From Filobacillus milosensis (lineage in GTDB: Bacteria; Bacillota; Bacilli; Bacillales; Alkalibacillaceae): DNA of 64,000 bases. Both the position numbers and the translations under genes were made by a program. The stretch spans positions 23,506 to 87,505 of the forward strand of contig NZ_SOPW01000015.1 of NCBI RefSeq assembly GCF_004402015.1, written 5' to 3'. The notes under the pieces were generated by a model. The model saw only the letters and a program-made list of their open reading frames with translations, made no database searches and was not told the DNA's origin. Numbering within the stretch: the stretch's first letter is position 1; each line of letters begins with the position of its first letter. Shown here piece by piece: positions 23,724 to 38,600 of this stretch.

Positions 23724-24263
23724 TTACTGTTTGAAAGGCATACCGAATTGACCTAACAATTCACGAGCCTCTTCGTCCGTATCAGCAGTTGTAACAACTA
23801 CGATATCCATACCACGTACTTTACTTACTTTATCGTAATCAATTTCCGGGAAAATCAATTGTTCTTTAACACCTAAAGTGTAGTTACCGCGACCGTCGAA
23901 TGCTTTAGACGAGATACCACGGAAGTCACGTACACGAGGTAGTGATACAGCGATTAACTTTTGTAGAAAATCATACATGCGCTCACCACGAAGTGTAACT
24001 TTCGCACCGATAGGCATTCCTTCACGTAAACGGAATCCAGCGATTGATTTCTTCGCTTTTGTAACAGTTGGTTTTTGTCCGGAAATTAGTGTTAATTCCT
24101 CAACAGCATTATCAAGCGCTTTAGCGTTCTGAACTGCATCACCTACACCCATGTTGATAACGATCTTTTCAACTTTTGGCGCTTGCATAACTGAACTATA
24201 GTTAAATTTCTCAACTAAACTTGGAACAATTTCTTCTTGATATTTTTTCTTAAGTTCGTTCAT
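23724..24263 (-). CDS. rplE: Ribosomal protein uL5
   Basis: 5S rRNA-binding protein of the central protuberance. [17 protein letters not shown] at the start, [13 protein letters not shown], and [20 protein letters not shown] near the end. 179 residues. Confidence 0.97.
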   Translation of the reverse strand: MNELKKKYQEEIVPSLVEKFNYSSVMQAPKVEKIVINMGVGDAVQNAKALDNAVEELTLISGQKPTVTKAKKSIAGFRLREGMPIGAKVTLRGERMYDFLQKLIAVSLPRVRDFRGISSKAFDGRGNYTLGVKEQLIFPEIDYDKVSKVRGMDIVVVTTADTDEEARELLGQFGMPFKQ

Positions 24264-24289
24264 CTTGTAGACCTCCTTTCAACGCAACA

Positions 24290-24601
24290 CTATTTATCTA
24301 AAGGTTCACCTGATTTTTTTGCGATACGTACTTTTTTACCGTCGCGCACTTCATAACCGACACGAGTAGGTTCACCTGTTTTCGGATCGATAGGCATAAC
24401 ATTAGAAACGTGAATCGGCGCTTCTTGGTTCAAGATTCCACCCTGTGGGTTCTCTTGAGAAGGTTTCGCGTGTTTTTTCACGTTGTTAATTCCTTCAACC
24501 AAAACGCGTTCTTTTTTAGGATACGCTTCTAAGATTGTGCCTTCTTTACCTTTATCTTTACCAGTGATTACTTTGACTTTATCACCTTTTTTTACATGCA
24601 T
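24290..24601 (-). CDS. rplX: Ribosomal protein uL24
   Basis: Assembly initiator of the large subunit, KOW fold. ATG at 24601 lies behind AAGGAGGTG with good spacing; it begins [20 protein letters not shown]. About 103 residues. Confidence 0.96.
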   Translation of the reverse strand: MHVKKGDKVKVITGKDKGKEGTILEAYPKKERVLVEGINNVKKHAKPSQENPQGGILNQEAPIHVSNVMPIDPKTGEPTRVGYEVRDGKKVRIAKKSGEPLDK

Positions 24602-24635
24602 GAATCGTGCACCTCCTTGCAAGGCATAATCTTCA

Positions 24636-25028
<393 letters not shown>

Positions 25029-25041
25029 TCAAACCGAGCGA

Positions 25042-25305
25042 TTATATAATTACAGCTTCTTCTACAATTTCGATTAAACGGAAACGTTTTGAAGCTGATA
25101 ACGGGCGAGTCTCCATAATTGTAACAACATCGCCTGCTTTTGCTTGATTGTTTTCATCATGAGCTTTGAATTTCTTTGAGTATTTTACACGCTTACCATA
25201 AAGCGGGTGGAATTTATAAGTTTCTACTAGAACTGTAATGGTTTTATCCATTTTGTCAGAAACAACGCGTCCAGTATAAACCTTACGATCTTTACGTTCA
25301 CTCAT
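25042..25305 (-). CDS. rpsQ: Ribosomal protein uS17
   Basis: OB-fold 16S-binding protein. [17 protein letters not shown] and the signature [20 protein letters not shown]. 87 residues. Confidence 0.97.
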   Translation of the reverse strand: MSERKDRKVYTGRVVSDKMDKTITVLVETYKFHPLYGKRVKYSKKFKAHDENNQAKAGDVVTIMETRPLSASKRFRLIEIVEEAVII

Positions 25306-25325
25306 TGAGGCTGACCTCCTCTCAA

Positions 25326-25953
<628 letters not shown>

Positions 25954-25971
25954 ATTGCGAATCCCCCTTCC

Positions 25972-26616
25972 TTATTTTTTATCAGTTTTTGTTGGAAGGA
26001 CTTCTCCACGGTAGATCCACACTTTTACTCCAAGCTTACCGTAAGTAGTATCTGCTTCTGCAGTACCATAAGCGATATCAGCACGTAAAGTGTGAAGTGG
26101 TACAGTTCCTTCGTTATATTGTTCCGCACGAGCAATATCCGCACCGCCTAGACGACCAGATACTTGCGTTTTAATACCTTTAGCGCCTGCGCGCATAGCA
26201 CGTTGAATCGCTTGTTTCTGTACACGACGGAAAGAAACACGATTTTCTAATTGACGCGCAATGTTATCTGCAACTAATGTTGCGTCTAATTCTGGTTTCT
26301 TCACCTCAACGATGTTGATGTGAACACGTTTACCAGTTAATTCACTTAACTTAGTACGTAGTGCTTCTACTTCTGATCCACCTTTACCAATAACCATACC
26401 TGGTTTTGCTGTGTGGATTGAAATGTTAATACGGTTTGCAGCACGTTCAATCTCAACTAAAGATACTGCTGAATCCTTTAAACGTTCTTCAATATATTCA
26501 CGAACCTCAATGTCTTCATGTAAAAGGTCAGCGTAATCTTTCTCTGCGTACCATTTTGATTCCCAGTCACGAATTACACCGACACGAAGACCTTTAGGGT
26601 TAATTTTTTGACCCAC
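25972..26616 (-). CDS. rpsC: Ribosomal protein uS3
   Basis: KH-domain protein of the mRNA entry tunnel. [20 protein letters not shown], the KH loop [16 protein letters not shown] and the C-terminal [25 protein letters not shown] signature. 214 residues. Confidence 0.97.
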   Translation of the reverse strand: MGQKINPKGLRVGVIRDWESKWYAEKDYADLLHEDIEVREYIEERLKDSAVSLVEIERAANRINISIHTAKPGMVIGKGGSEVEALRTKLSELTGKRVHINIVEVKKPELDATLVADNIARQLENRVSFRRVQKQAIQRAMRAGAKGIKTQVSGRLGGADIARAEQYNEGTVPLHTLRADIAYGTAEADTTYGKLGVKVWIYRGEVLPTKTDKK

Positions 26617-26619
26617 TGA

Positions 26620-26967
26620 TTATCCCTCCTTCTTTTCTGATACCACAACTGTAATGTGGCTTGTGCGTTTGTTAATCGCGCTTGCACGACCTTGTGCGCG
26701 TGGGCGGAAACGTTTAAGTGTTACACCTTCGTTTACGAAAGCTTCTGTAATAATTAAATTATCCGCATCTAGTTCATAATTGTGCTCAGCATTTGCTACT
26801 GCTGATTTTAAGACTTTTTCTATGATTGGTGAAGCTGCACGGTTAGTGTGTGCTAGAACTGCGAAAGCTTCGCCGACTTCTTTTCCTCGAATTAAATCAA
26901 TTACCAAACGAGCTTTACGAGGAGCAATACGAACCGTTTTAGCTACTGCTTTAGCTTGTTGCATCAT
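26620..26967 (-). CDS. rplV: Ribosomal protein uL22
   Basis: Exit-tunnel protein with a long beta hairpin. [19 protein letters not shown] at the start, then the hairpin [19 protein letters not shown] with no macrolide-type deletion visible. 115 residues; either of two adjacent ATGs could start it. Confidence 0.96.
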   Translation of the reverse strand: MMQQAKAVAKTVRIAPRKARLVIDLIRGKEVGEAFAVLAHTNRAASPIIEKVLKSAVANAEHNYELDADNLIITEAFVNEGVTLKRFRPRAQGRASAINKRTSHITVVVSEKKEG

Positions 26968-26983
26968 GCTAACCTCCTCTCAA

Positions 26984-27262
26984 TTAGCGGTTTGTTTTCT
27001 TATCGTCACCGGAATGACCTTTGAACGTACGTGATGGAGCAAACTCACCTAGTTTGTGTCCAACCATGTCTTCCGTGATATAAACGGGTACATGTTTACG
27101 GCCGTCATATACTGCGATTGTGTTTCCTACAAAGTTAGGGAAAATTGTAGAACGACGCGACCATGTTTTAATGACCGTTTTTTTACTGTTTTCGTTCATA
27201 TTTTCGACTTTTTTCATTAAATGATCATCCACGAAAGGTCCCTTTTTTAAACTACGACCCAT
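26984..27262 (-). CDS. rpsS: Ribosomal protein uS19
   Basis: Small-subunit head protein. It begins [20 protein letters not shown]; the signature [19 protein letters not shown] and [16 protein letters not shown] follow. 92 residues. Confidence 0.97.
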   Translation of the reverse strand: MGRSLKKGPFVDDHLMKKVENMNENSKKTVIKTWSRRSTIFPNFVGNTIAVYDGRKHVPVYITEDMVGHKLGEFAPSRTFKGHSGDDKKTNR

Positions 27263-27304
27263 GAATAAACCTCCTTCCGTCTTTAAGCCGATTGGCTAAA
27301 GCGA

Positions 27305-28138
27305 TTATTTCTTCTTGCGACGACGTACAATAAATTTATCTGACTGTTTATTGCGTTTACGTGTTTTAAGTCCAAGCGTAGGTTTACCCCATGGTGACAT
27401 AGGAGATGGAAGTCCGATTGGAGCACGACCTTCACCACCACCGTGTGGGTGATCGCTTGGGTTCATAACAGAACCACGTACTGTTGGGCGAATGCCTTTC
27501 CAACGTTGACGTCCTGCTTTACCAACTCTTACAAGTTCATGTTCAATGTTACCAACTTGACCGATAGTCGCACGGCAAGTTCCAAGAATCATACGAGTTT
27601 CACCTGACGCTAAGCGTACAAGTACGTATTTTTCTTCTTTACCTAAGATTTGTGCTTGAGCACCAGCTGAACGTACTAATTGTCCTCCACGACCTGGTTT
27701 AAGTTCGATGTTGTGTACAATTGTACCTACTGGCATTTTGTTTAATGGTAATGCGTTACCTGTTCTGATGTCAGCACCTTCACCTGACATGATTTGCTGG
27801 TCTACTTTTAGACCTTTAGGCGCAAGGATATAACGCTTTTCACCGTCTGCGTAATGAATTAACGCAATGTTTGACGAACGGTTTGGATCGTATTCGATTG
27901 TAGCAACGCGACCAGGTATTCCATCTTTATCACGTTTGAAATCAATAATACGATATTGACGTTTGTGTCCTCCGCCTTGATGACGAACCGTTAATTTCCC
28001 TTGGTTATTACGACCTGCACGTTTTTTTACTGGTGCAAGTAGGGATTTTTCTGGCGTTGAAGTCGTAATTTCGTCATTTGTTAATGTCGACATGTTACGA
28101 CGGCCATTACTAGTTGGTTTATACTTTTTGATCGCCAT
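27305..28138 (-). CDS. rplB: Ribosomal protein uL2
   Basis: Large-subunit protein needed for subunit joining and peptidyl transfer. [17 protein letters not shown] core, the conserved catalytic-loop His in [16 protein letters not shown] near residue 230, and a basic tail. 277 residues. Confidence 0.97.
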   Translation of the reverse strand: MAIKKYKPTSNGRRNMSTLTNDEITTSTPEKSLLAPVKKRAGRNNQGKLTVRHQGGGHKRQYRIIDFKRDKDGIPGRVATIEYDPNRSSNIALIHYADGEKRYILAPKGLKVDQQIMSGEGADIRTGNALPLNKMPVGTIVHNIELKPGRGGQLVRSAGAQAQILGKEEKYVLVRLASGETRMILGTCRATIGQVGNIEHELVRVGKAGRQRWKGIRPTVRGSVMNPSDHPHGGGEGRAPIGLPSPMSPWGKPTLGLKTRKRNKQSDKFIVRRRKKK

Positions 28139-28176
28139 CTGTTTTCCCTCCTTTTAATTAAATAGTTTTTATCGAC

Positions 28177-28467
28177 TTACGCACCTTCAAAGAAGTCTAA
28201 TTCTTTGCTATCAGGTGTTAAAGTAACAACTGCTTTTTTACGATCAGGACGGTAGCCTTCGTAACGTCCCATTCTTCTTTTCTTACCTTTTAAGTTGATA
28301 GTGTTAACTTGATCAACTTTTACTCCGAAAATAGTTTCAACGGCATTTTTGATTTCCGTTTTGTTAGCTTTTGTTGAAACCTCAAACGTATATTTTTTCT
28401 CAGCCATTAAATCTGCAGAGTGTTCTGTGATAATTGGGCGCTTAATGATATCTCTTGGTTCAGTCAT
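28177..28467 (-). CDS. rplW: Ribosomal protein uL23
   Basis: Exit-site docking protein for trigger factor and [23 protein letters not shown] at the start; the conserved [19 protein letters not shown] near residue 65. 96 residues. It shares its first base with the rplD stop. Confidence 0.97.
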   Translation of the reverse strand: MTEPRDIIKRPIITEHSADLMAEKKYTFEVSTKANKTEIKNAVETIFGVKVDQVNTINLKGKKRRMGRYEGYRPDRKKAVVTLTPDSKELDFFEGA

Positions 28468-29090
28468 TATGCAAGCACCTCCCCTGCTTTTTCCGCTGCT
28501 TCCTTAGTGATGAACAGCTTGTCATACTTTAGTAAATCTAATACATTAACTTGTTCTACTGTTAGAACATGCACGCCTTTAAGGTTGTTAGCCGAACGTT
28601 CGATGTTTTCATCTTTGTCAGCAACAACAATTAAAGCTTTTTCATTTACATCAAAACTGTTTAGTAATTGAACAACTTCTTTCGTTTTAGGAGCTTCAAT
28701 GCTTAAACCTTCTAATACAAAGATATCTTCACTTTGTACTTTAGTAGATAAAGCAGAACGAAGCGCTAAACGACGAACTTTTTTAGGTAGTTTGTAGCTA
28801 TAGCTACGTGGTGTAGGACCAAATACAGTTCCACCACCTACCCATTGTGGAGAACGGATAGATCCTTGACGAGCACGACCCGTACCTTTTTGACGCCATG
28901 GTTTACGACCGCCACCACTTACTTCAGAGCGACCTTTCACTTTGTGAGTACCCTGACGTAATGATGCACGCTGCATCACAACTGCGTCTTTTAATACCGT
29001 TTCGTTAGGTTCAATTCCAAAAACTCCATCAGTAAGCTCAACATCGCCTACTTTAGAGCCAGTTTGATTGTATAGTGCTACTTTAGGCAT
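28467..29090 (-). CDS. rplD: Ribosomal protein uL4
   Basis: Exit-tunnel protein; in some bacteria also the autoregulator of the S10 operon. The tunnel loop [19 protein letters not shown] is intact, with no macrolide-type change visible. 207 residues. Confidence 0.97.
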   Translation of the reverse strand: MPKVALYNQTGSKVGDVELTDGVFGIEPNETVLKDAVVMQRASLRQGTHKVKGRSEVSGGGRKPWRQKGTGRARQGSIRSPQWVGGGTVFGPTPRSYSYKLPKKVRRLALRSALSTKVQSEDIFVLEGLSIEAPKTKEVVQLLNSFDVNEKALIVVADKDENIERSANNLKGVHVLTVEQVNVLDLLKYDKLFITKEAAEKAGEVLA

Positions 29091-29115
29091 GACATATCCT
29101 CCCTTCGTTTAATAT

Positions 29116-29745
29116 TTAGTTAGCCTTAACCGCACTTGAAATTTCAACGTAAGATTTCTTCGCGCCAGGTACATTACCTTTTACAAGAATTACGTTGTTC
29201 TCTGTATCTACTTTAACAACATCTAAGTTTTGGATAGTTACAGTTTTGCCACCCATTTGTCCAGGTAATTTTTTACCTTTGAATACGCGCATTGGGTCAA
29301 TAACACCCATCGCACCTGGAGAACGGTGATAATGTGAACCGTGAGTCATAGGACCACGAGATTGATTATGACGTTTGATCGCACCTTGGAAACCTTTACC
29401 TTTTGAAGTTCCAGTGACGTCAATTTTTTCTCCTGCTTCAAAAATATCCACGCTAAGCTCTTGACCTACTTCATACTCATCAAGACTAACGTTACGGACT
29501 TCGCGAATGAAGCGCTTAGGCTTTGTATTAGCCTTTTCAGCATGGCCTTTTTCCGGTTTGTTTGCATTTGCTTCTTTTTGATCCGCAAAACCTAGTTGAA
29601 TAGCTTCATAGCCATCATTTTCAATTGTTTTCTTTTGAAGAACCACGTTACCTTCAGCTTGAATAACTGTAACAGGTACTAGCTCACCAGTTTCAGAGAA
29701 CAATTGAGTCATTCCGATTTTGCGTCCTAAGATTCCTTTCGCCAT
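29116..29745 (-). CDS. rplC: Ribosomal protein uL3
   Basis: Assembly-initiator protein reaching the peptidyl transferase centre. [19 protein letters not shown] at the start and the signature [24 protein letters not shown] loop with [12 protein letters not shown]. 209 residues. Confidence 0.97.
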   Translation of the reverse strand: MAKGILGRKIGMTQLFSETGELVPVTVIQAEGNVVLQKKTIENDGYEAIQLGFADQKEANANKPEKGHAEKANTKPKRFIREVRNVSLDEYEVGQELSVDIFEAGEKIDVTGTSKGKGFQGAIKRHNQSRGPMTHGSHYHRSPGAMGVIDPMRVFKGKKLPGQMGGKTVTIQNLDVVKVDTENNVILVKGNVPGAKKSYVEISSAVKAN

Positions 29746-29768
29746 CCGTTACACCTCCTAAAAATGTT

Positions 29769-30208
<440 letters not shown>

Positions 30209-30214
30209 TTAAAC

Positions 30215-30243
30215 ATTATACAGAATATCCCTGCGTTTAGCAA
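30215..30243 (-). promoter_or_regulatory. Sigma-A promoter of the S10-spc-alpha cluster
   Basis: TTGCTA (30238-30243) and TATAAT (30215-30220) with a 17-bp spacer; transcription should start near 30208. It is the only clear promoter between the tuf terminator and rpsJ. Confidence 0.8.
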
Positions 30244-30430
30244 GAGAATTCAACAAAGTTTCTTCGCAATCACTTTTGTTATTATACTAAGGTTTGGCGA
30301 GGCTTTCAACCGCTAGAGTAATATTCAGAAAACTCACTACAAACATCTATAAAAACAACTTCCTAAAGTACATTATTGACAAGTTTTATGTTATTATTTT
30401 TTTGTTAAAATTTTATATTAATCGCACTAA
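30244..30430. other. AT-rich spacer without recognisable features
   Basis: Between the S10 promoter and the intergenic repeat. No supported gene, hairpin or repeat was seen here; a TTGACA on the plus strand near 30376 lacks a matching -10 element. Confidence 0.6.
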
Positions 30431-30440
30431 GTTGTTGTAT

Positions 30441-30620
30441 GGTGATGAGCGAAGATGGAGTCTCCTGGTCGACTAAGAACGGCCACGTCCTGCGCCTGCG
30501 GTTACTCGGTGCAAAATAACGCAAAGAAATATAGCAAGTAGCTTTTGTGGCCACCGTCGACACTTGACCGTCCAGGTCTTCGGAAAGCGTCCACCGAAAG
30601 CGATTCACCATAACAACAAC
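30441..30620. repeat. Long copy of a dispersed intergenic repeat (copy 2)
   Basis: About 180 bp of GC-richer sequence in an otherwise AT-rich spacer. The left end carries TCTCCTGGTCGACTAAGAAC followed by GGCCAC, matching copy 1 near 15.02 kb in all but a few positions. Read on the minus strand, the right end carries CGCTTTCGGTGGACGCTTTC and GGTCAAGTGTCGACGGTGGCC, so the two ends face each other as degenerate arms (both contain GTCGAC and GGCCAC/GTGGCC). No convincing protein is encoded. Confidence 0.6.
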
Positions 30621-30715
30621 GGCCTTTAGCGAACGACTAAATGATCTCGTGAATTGGTGCATAGTAACTTTCTTATTTAAAAGATTTATAAATAACAAAA
30701 AAATTTAATAGTAAA

Positions 30716-30749
30716 CAAAAAAGAGATTACCGAAGATCGGTAATCTCTT
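30716..30749 (-). terminator. Intrinsic terminator after tuf
   Basis: AAGAGATTACCGA pairs perfectly with TCGGTAATCTCTT (13 bp, 3-nt loop) and is followed on the minus strand by TTTTTTG, 20 nt after the tuf stop. It separates the str operon from the S10 operon. Confidence 0.9.
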
Positions 30750-30767
30750 TTTGAATTAACAATTATA

Positions 30768-31958
<1,191 letters not shown>

Positions 31959-32078
31959 TTATATTTCCTCCTTAAAAATTAAAATTTATGTTTTATTTGT
32001 TCAGTTGCCCCCCTAATTTTACAATAGGAGACAACTGTTTACAATAAAAGTTATAAGGGATTTGACGAAAAACGTCAA

Positions 32079-34157
32079 TTATTCCCCAGAGTTTTTCTTA
32101 ACAATTTCTTCAGAAATACTCTTCGGTACTTCTTCATAGTGACTGAAATGCATTGTGTAAGTTCCACGACCTTGAGTGTTTGAACGTAATGCTGTTGCAT
32201 AACCAAACATCTCTGCTAATGGAACAAATGCATTAACTACTGATGCGTTACCACGTGAACCCATACCTTCTACACGTCCACGACGAGATGTAACGTCACC
32301 CATGATATCACCCATGTATTCTTCTGGTACAACGATTTCTACTTTCATCATTGGTTCTAGTAATACAGGGTTACATTTGTTTTTAGCTGCTTTAAGCGCC
32401 ATTGACGCTGCAACTTTAAAGGCAGTTTCGTTAGAGTCAACATCGTGGTAAGAACCATCATATAATGTTGCTTTAACATCGATTAATGGATAACCAGCTA
32501 CAACACCATTCTCTAAAGCTTCAGAGATACCCGCTTCAACAGAAGGGATGTATTCTTTTGGTACAACACCACCGACGATTTTGTTAACGAATTCGAAGCC
32601 AGCGCCTTCTTCGTTTGGCTCAAACTTAACCCAAACGTGACCGTATTGTCCACGACCACCAGACTGACGTACGAATTTACCTTCAACTTCAGCTGATCCA
32701 CGGAATGTTTCGCGGTAAGCAACCTGTGGAGCACCTACGTTAGCGTCTACTTTAAACTCACGCTTTAGACGGTCAACAATGATGTCTAGGTGTAATTCAC
32801 CCATACCATGAATGATTGTTTGACCAGTCTCTTCGTTAGTCTCAGTACGGAATGTAGGGTCTTCCTCTGCTAGTTTACCAAGAGCAATCGCCATTTTATC
32901 TTGGTCAGATTTAGTTCTTGGTTCAATTGCTACTGCGATAACCGGGTCAGGGAATTCCATAGACTCAAGAATTACTAAGTTCTTTTCATCACATAGAGTG
33001 TCCCCTGTAGCTGTGTCTTTCAAGCCAACACCACCTGCGATATCACCAGCGTAAACTGCGCTTACTTCTTCACGGTGGTTTGCGTGCATTTGTAGGATAC
33101 GACCTACACGCTCACGCTTATCTTTTGTTGAGTTCTTAACGTAAGAACCACTGTTTAAAGTACCAGAATAAACACGGAAGAATGTTAACTTACCAACATA
33201 AGGGTCAGTCATAACTTTAAATGCAAGTGCTGAGAAAGGCTCGTTGTCATCAGACTTACGAGATGTTTCTTCCTCTGTACCAGGAACAATACCTTCAATT
33301 GGAGGTACGTCTAATGGTGATGGAAGATAATCAATTACTGCATCTAGAAGTAACTGTACACCTTTGTTTTTGAAGGCTGAACCACACATAACAGGATAAA
33401 ATTCAACGTCACATGTAGCTTTACGGATTGCTGCTTTTAATTCAGCAGTTTCGAAATCTTCACCTTCTAGGTACTTCATCATAAGATCTTCATCAAGCTC
33501 TGCGATTGCTTCTACTAAGCGACCACGATACTCTTCTGCTTGATCTTTGTACTCATCAGGTATTTCAGTTGCTTTAGCACGAGTTCCTAGGTCATCTTCA
33601 TAGAAGTAAGCTTGCATTTCGACTAAGTCGATGATTCCTTCGAACTGATCTTCAGCACCGATTGGTAACTGAATTGGGTGCGCGTTAGCACCTAGGCGAT
33701 CCTCTAGTGTACCTGTAGAATAAATGAAATCCGCACCTACTTTGTCCATCTTGTTGATGAACACAATACGAGGCACCCCGTAAGTAGTGGCTTGTCGCCA
33801 AACTGTTTCTGTTTGTGGTTCAACACCAGATTGCGCATCAAGTAACGCAACTGAACCATCAAGTACACGTAATGAACGTTCAACCTCTACTGTGAAGTCT
33901 ACGTGTCCAGGTGTATCGATGATGTTAATACGATGGTCCTTCCATTGAGCTGTTGTCGCAGCTGACGTGATTGTAATACCACGCTCTTGCTCCTGCTCCA
34001 TCCAGTCCATTTGAGAAGCACCTTCGTGAGTTTCTCCCAGCTTATGGATACGTCCTGTATAGAACAGGATACGCTCCGTAGCTGTTGTTTTACCGGCATC
34101 GATGTGAGCCATGATACCGATATTACGATATTTTTCTAAGGAGAACTCTCTAGGCAT
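32079..34157 (-). CDS. fusA: Elongation factor G
   Basis: Translocation and ribosome-recycling GTPase. ATG at 34157 is chosen because AAGGAG is 8 nt upstream; an ATG two codons earlier is too close. P-loop [19 protein letters not shown], switch [16 protein letters not shown] and domain [13 protein letters not shown]. About 692 residues. Between rpsG and tuf. Confidence 0.97.
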   Translation of the reverse strand: MPREFSLEKYRNIGIMAHIDAGKTTATERILFYTGRIHKLGETHEGASQMDWMEQEQERGITITSAATTAQWKDHRINIIDTPGHVDFTVEVERSLRVLDGSVALLDAQSGVEPQTETVWRQATTYGVPRIVFINKMDKVGADFIYSTGTLEDRLGANAHPIQLPIGAEDQFEGIIDLVEMQAYFYEDDLGTRAKATEIPDEYKDQAEEYRGRLVEAIAELDEDLMMKYLEGEDFETAELKAAIRKATCDVEFYPVMCGSAFKNKGVQLLLDAVIDYLPSPLDVPPIEGIVPGTEEETSRKSDDNEPFSALAFKVMTDPYVGKLTFFRVYSGTLNSGSYVKNSTKDKRERVGRILQMHANHREEVSAVYAGDIAGGVGLKDTATGDTLCDEKNLVILESMEFPDPVIAVAIEPRTKSDQDKMAIALGKLAEEDPTFRTETNEETGQTIIHGMGELHLDIIVDRLKREFKVDANVGAPQVAYRETFRGSAEVEGKFVRQSGGRGQYGHVWVKFEPNEEGAGFEFVNKIVGGVVPKEYIPSVEAGISEALENGVVAGYPLIDVKATLYDGSYHDVDSNETAFKVAASMALKAAKNKCNPVLLEPMMKVEIVVPEEYMGDIMGDVTSRRGRVEGMGSRGNASVVNAFVPLAEMFGYATALRSNTQGRGTYTMHFSHYEEVPKSISEEIVKKNSGE

Positions 34158-34207
34158 ATTCATTTCTCCTTCCTGTATTTGAGCTAAATTGTATGGTTAA
34201 TATATTA

Positions 34208-34678
34208 TTACCAACGATAGTGAGCAAACGCTTTGTTCGCTTCAGCCATTTTGTGCATTTCTTCACGGCGTTTAACCGCTGCACCTGTATTATTTGCTGC
34301 ATCAAGAATTTCATTAGCTAAACGTTCTTCCATCGTTTTTTCACCGCGTAGACGCGCATAGTTAACGATGAAACGTAAACCTAATGCTTGACGACGCTCT
34401 GGGCGTACCTCAACTGGTACTTGGTAGTTTGAACCACCAACACGTCTAGCACGAACTTCTAGTACAGGCATTACGTTTTTCATTGCTTCTTCAAATACGT
34501 CCATAGCGTTTTGACCGCTACGCTCTGATACTAGATCAAACGCATTATAAAGAATTTTTTGAGCAACACCTTTTTTACCGTCAATCATGATTTGGTTGAT
34601 TAAACGAGTCACTAGTTTTGAGTTATGAATTGGATCTGGTAATACATCTCTTTTAGGAACTGATCCTTTACGTGGCAT
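34208..34678 (-). CDS. rpsG: Ribosomal protein uS7
   Basis: Small-subunit head organiser. It begins [20 protein letters not shown] and ends [15 protein letters not shown]. 156 residues. Second ribosomal gene of the str operon. Confidence 0.97.
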   Translation of the reverse strand: MPRKGSVPKRDVLPDPIHNSKLVTRLINQIMIDGKKGVAQKILYNAFDLVSERSGQNAMDVFEEAMKNVMPVLEVRARRVGGSNYQVPVEVRPERRQALGLRFIVNYARLRGEKTMEERLANEILDAANNTGAAVKRREEMHKMAEANKAFAHYRW

Positions 34679-34721
34679 ACAAAGTTCCTCCTTTCTACGT
34701 GGGGTTTATCTTTTTAGCGAC

Positions 34722-35141
34722 TTATTTTTTAGCCTTTGGTTTTTTAGCACCATATTTAGAACGGCTTTGCATACGACCTTCAACACCAGCTGTATCTAGT
34801 GCACCACGTACGATGTGGTAACGTACCCCTGGTAAGTCTTTTACACGTCCACCACGGATTAATACAACACTGTGTTCTTGCAGGTTGTGACCAATCCCTG
34901 GAATGTAAGCCGTAACTTCGATTTGGTTAGATAAACGTACACGAGCGTATTTACGAAGTGCCGAGTTCGGTTTCTTCGGTGTCATTGTCGCAACACGTGT
35001 ACATACACCACGCTTCTGTGGAGAAGGGTTGTCAGTAAACTTCTTCTTATATGAGTTAAACCCTTTATTTAAAGCTGGTGAGTCAGACTTTTTACCTCTT
35101 GATTTACGACCTTTACGTACCAATTGGTTAATAGTTGGCAT
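34722..35141 (-). CDS. rpsL: Ribosomal protein uS12
   Basis: Decoding-centre protein. [20 protein letters not shown], then [19 protein letters not shown], in which the lysines linked to streptomycin sensitivity are unchanged, and [17 protein letters not shown]. 139 residues. Confidence 0.97.
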   Translation of the reverse strand: MPTINQLVRKGRKSRGKKSDSPALNKGFNSYKKKFTDNPSPQKRGVCTRVATMTPKKPNSALRKYARVRLSNQIEVTAYIPGIGHNLQEHSVVLIRGGRVKDLPGVRYHIVRGALDTAGVEGRMQSRSKYGAKKPKAKK

Positions 35142-35243
35142 GTTTGTTTCCTCCCTTCTTAATTGCTGATTCTAATACCACACATCCAGGTGGTTCATTA
35201 TTGGGCAAAAAAACAAACTCGACACACATTATGTGCATAAAGT

Positions 35244-35495
35244 TTATTTTCTAATTGCCACAGCAGCTGCTCCGACATCAATACCGCATGCTTCACCTAG
35301 TTTTTTCATAGATTCAACAAAAACGATCTTTACACCATTGTCGTTTGCTGCTTTCAATACTTTATCAGTTATACGTCGTTCAGCATTCTCTGCTACGACG
35401 ACCTCAAGTACCTCTCCATTTTTCATGGATTTGAGCACTTGTTTAGCTCCAATAATTAAACTGTCTTTAGCCTGTGCTACTTTTTCATAAGACAT
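35244..35495 (-). CDS. L7Ae-family K-turn-binding protein (YbxF/RplGB type)
   Basis: Small protein of the L7Ae/L30e family that binds kink-turn RNA; its Bacillus orthologue sits at the same place ahead of rpsL. ATG at 35495 lies 8 nt after TTTGGAGG and gives [20 protein letters not shown]; the core has [20 protein letters not shown] and ends in [14 protein letters not shown]. 83 residues. Possible roles include ribosome association or K-turn riboswitch folding; the exact job is not settled. Confidence 0.9.
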   Translation of the reverse strand: MSYEKVAQAKDSLIIGAKQVLKSMKNGEVLEVVVAENAERRITDKVLKAANDNGVKIVFVESMKKLGEACGIDVGAAAVAIRK

Positions 35496-35525
35496 AAAGT
35501 TATCCTCCAAAGTAACAAGGTTATA

Positions 35526-35600
35526 TGAAGCACCTTGAATATATTATCATTGAGATATAGTGTTGTCAATAAAAATTACAAATGAATTCAAGGCGCTTCA
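35526..35600. repeat. 15-bp inverted repeat flanking the str promoter
   Basis: TGAAGCACCTTGAAT (35526-35540) and ATTCAAGGCGCTTCA (35586-35600) are inverted copies matching at 14 of 15 positions; the single difference would form a G-U pair in minus-strand RNA. The 45-nt interior holds the promoter at 35541-35569. There is no U tract after it, so it does not look like a normal terminator. Confidence 0.85.
35541..35569 (-). promoter_or_regulatory. Sigma-A promoter of the str operon
   Basis: TTGACA (35564-35569) and TAATAT (35541-35546) with a 17-bp spacer. Transcription should start near 35534, inside the left arm of the flanking inverted repeat, and lead into the L7Ae-like gene, rpsL, rpsG, fusA and tuf. 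Confidence 0.85.
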
Positions 35601-35606
35601 ACCTTT

Positions 35607-38600
35607 TTATATTTCTGTTGTGACTTCTTCTTCTTCTACTTCTTGAGTTTCTACTACTTCTTTATTTCCTTCAAGTTTGCGATATTTAGCTAAACCAGTA
35701 CCAGCAGGCACAAGCTTACCAATAATAACGTTCTCTTTCAGGCCTAGTAGGTCATCATACTTACCTTTGATTGCTGCATCTGTTAGGACACGAGTTGTCT
35801 CCTGGAATGATGCTGCGGATAAGAATGAATCTGTCTCAAGTGAAGCTTTTGTAATACCTAGAATGATTGGTTTAGCCACTGCCGGCTGTTTGCCTTCCAA
35901 GATTACTTGACGGTTCGCTTCTCTGAATTGGTTAACATCGAGTAATGAACCAGGGATAACATCTGTATCACCAGATTCAATAACACGAACTTTATTAAGC
36001 ATTTGACGAACCATAACTTCAACGTGTTTATCGCTGATTTCAACACCTTGCATACGATAAACTTTTTGAACTTCTTTTAACAAGTACTCTTCGACACCTT
36101 GCAAGCCTTGAGCTTTGATTAGTTCTTTCGGGTCAATTGAACCTTCAGTTAACGCCTGACCAGCAATTACTTCTTCGCCTTCTTCAACTTTCATTCTTGC
36201 ATTGTAAGGCGTTGTGTAAGTGCGGCTTTCAACGGCACCTTGAACGACAATCTCTTTCTTGTCTTTCACATCGTTAACTTCTACAACTTTACCTTCAATC
36301 TCACTAATCACCGCTTGACCTTTCGGGTTACGCGCTTCAAAAATCTCTTGGATACGCGGTAAACCTTGTGTGATATCGTCTCCTGCTACACCACCTGTGT
36401 GGAAGGTACGCATTGTAAGCTGTGTACCCGGCTCACCGATTGATTGTGCAGCGATGATACCAACAGCTTCACCTGTTTCAACACGATCACCTGTCGCCAT
36501 GTTACGACCATAACATTTAACACAAGCACCATGATGTGTATTACAAGTAAATACAGAGCGAATCACTACAGATTCTATTCCAGAGTCAATAATTGTCTTG
36601 GCTTTGTCTTCTGTAATTAATTCATTACGATCAACAATAACATCGTTAGTCTCTGGGTTTACAACTTTTCTGAATGCTGTACGTCCGATTAAACGGTCGT
36701 ATAATGGTACAATCTCTTCGTTACCTTCGCGGAGTGTTTCTACTGTCATGCCACGGTCAGTTCCACAATCATGCTCTCGAATAATCACATCTTGAGCAAC
36801 GTCTACTAGACGACGAGTTAGGTAACCTGAGTCCGCAGTCTTAAGTGCTGTATCAGCTAGACCTTTACGAGCACCGTGAGTTGAAATGAAGTACTCCAAT
36901 ACTGTTAGACCTTCACGGAAACTTGATTTGATCGGTAATTCAATAATCTTACCAGATGGGTTCGCCATAAGACCACGCATACCCGCTAGCTGTGTAAAGT
37001 TTGATGCGTTACCACGTGCACCAGAGTCACTCATCATAAAGATAGGGTTAAGCGGTTCTAATGAAACCATTAGTTTTTCTTGAATTTGATCTTTTGCTTC
37101 AGTCCAAGTTGCAATTACGCGATCATATCTTTCATCTTCAGTGATTAGACCACGACGGAACTGTTTAACGACTTTATCAATTTTCCCTTGTGCTTCATCC
37201 AAGTATTGTTGCTTCTCTGATAATACAACGATATCAGATACACCAATTGTAATACCGGCTTTTGTTGAGTATTTAAAACCTAAATCTTTCATTTTATCTA
37301 GCATCTTAGATGTTTCAGTGATCTTATAATGCTTGAACACTTCTGCAATAATATCGCCTAAGATACCTTTTTTGAATGGATTAATTAAATCTCTATTCTT
37401 AAATTCTTCTTTAAGATCCGTTGTCATATCAACAAAATATTGATCAGGTGTACGTTCTTCTAAATTGTAAGAAGTCGGCTCATTCATATACGGGAATGAT
37501 TCAGGTAACATATCGTTAAAGATAAGTTTACCAATTGTTGTCACTAACATTTTGCCGTTCTGTTCCTCAGTGAAATGAGGATTACCTAAAGAATTAGCTT
37601 TAATTCCTACCCGGCTGTGCAAGTGTACATAACCGTTATCATAAGCTAAAATCGCTTCTTCATAAGAAGAGAATATTCTACCTTCACCCAACGCAGCTTC
37701 ACGTTCTAATGTCAGGTAATAGTTACCTAATACCATATCCTGTGAAGGTGTAACAACTGGTTTACCGTCTTTAGGGTTTAAGATGTTTTGTGCTGCAAGC
37801 ATTAAAATACGGGCTTCTGCTTGAGCTTCCGGTGACAATGGTACGTGAACAGCCATTTGGTCACCATCAAAGTCAGCATTATAAGCTGTACATACTAACG
37901 GGTGAAGACGAATCGCACGACCTTCAACAAGCGTTGGTTCGAAAGCCTGAATACCTAAACGGTGAAGTGTCGGTGCACGGTTTAATAGTACTGGGTGCTC
38001 TTTAATAACATCTTCTAATACATCCCAGATTTCTGGGCGTAAACGCTCGATACTGCGCTTAGCTGATTTAATATTATGAGCTAAACCACGATCGACTAAT
38101 TCACGCATGACGAATGGCTTAAATAACTCAATCGCCATTTCTTTAGGCAGACCACACTGATACATTTTCAGGTTAGGTCCCACAACGATAACCGAACGTC
38201 CAGAGTAGTCAACACGTTTACCAAGTAAGTTTTGACGGAAACGTCCTTGCTTACCTTTTAACATGTGAGATAGAGATTTTAATGGACGGTTACCCGGTCC
38301 AGTAACTGGACGACCACGGCGACCGTTATCAATTAGAGCATCCACAGACTCTTGAAGCATACGCTTCTCGTTCTGAACAATAATTGTAGGTGCGCCTAGA
38401 TCTAATAAACGTTTTAAACGATTATTACGGTTAATCACTCGACGGTATAAATCGTTTAAGTCTGATGTTGCAAAACGACCACCATCTAATTGAACCATTG
38501 GACGTAATTCTGGTGGGATGATTGGAAGTACATCCATAATCATCCAGTCAGGATTGTTTCCTGAATTACGGAACGACTCTAATACTTCAAGGCGCTTAAT

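Noticed and set aside
30405..30698. Minus-strand open frame of 97 codons covering the intergenic repeat
   Set aside because: No SD, no recognisable domain; explained by the GC-richer repeat.
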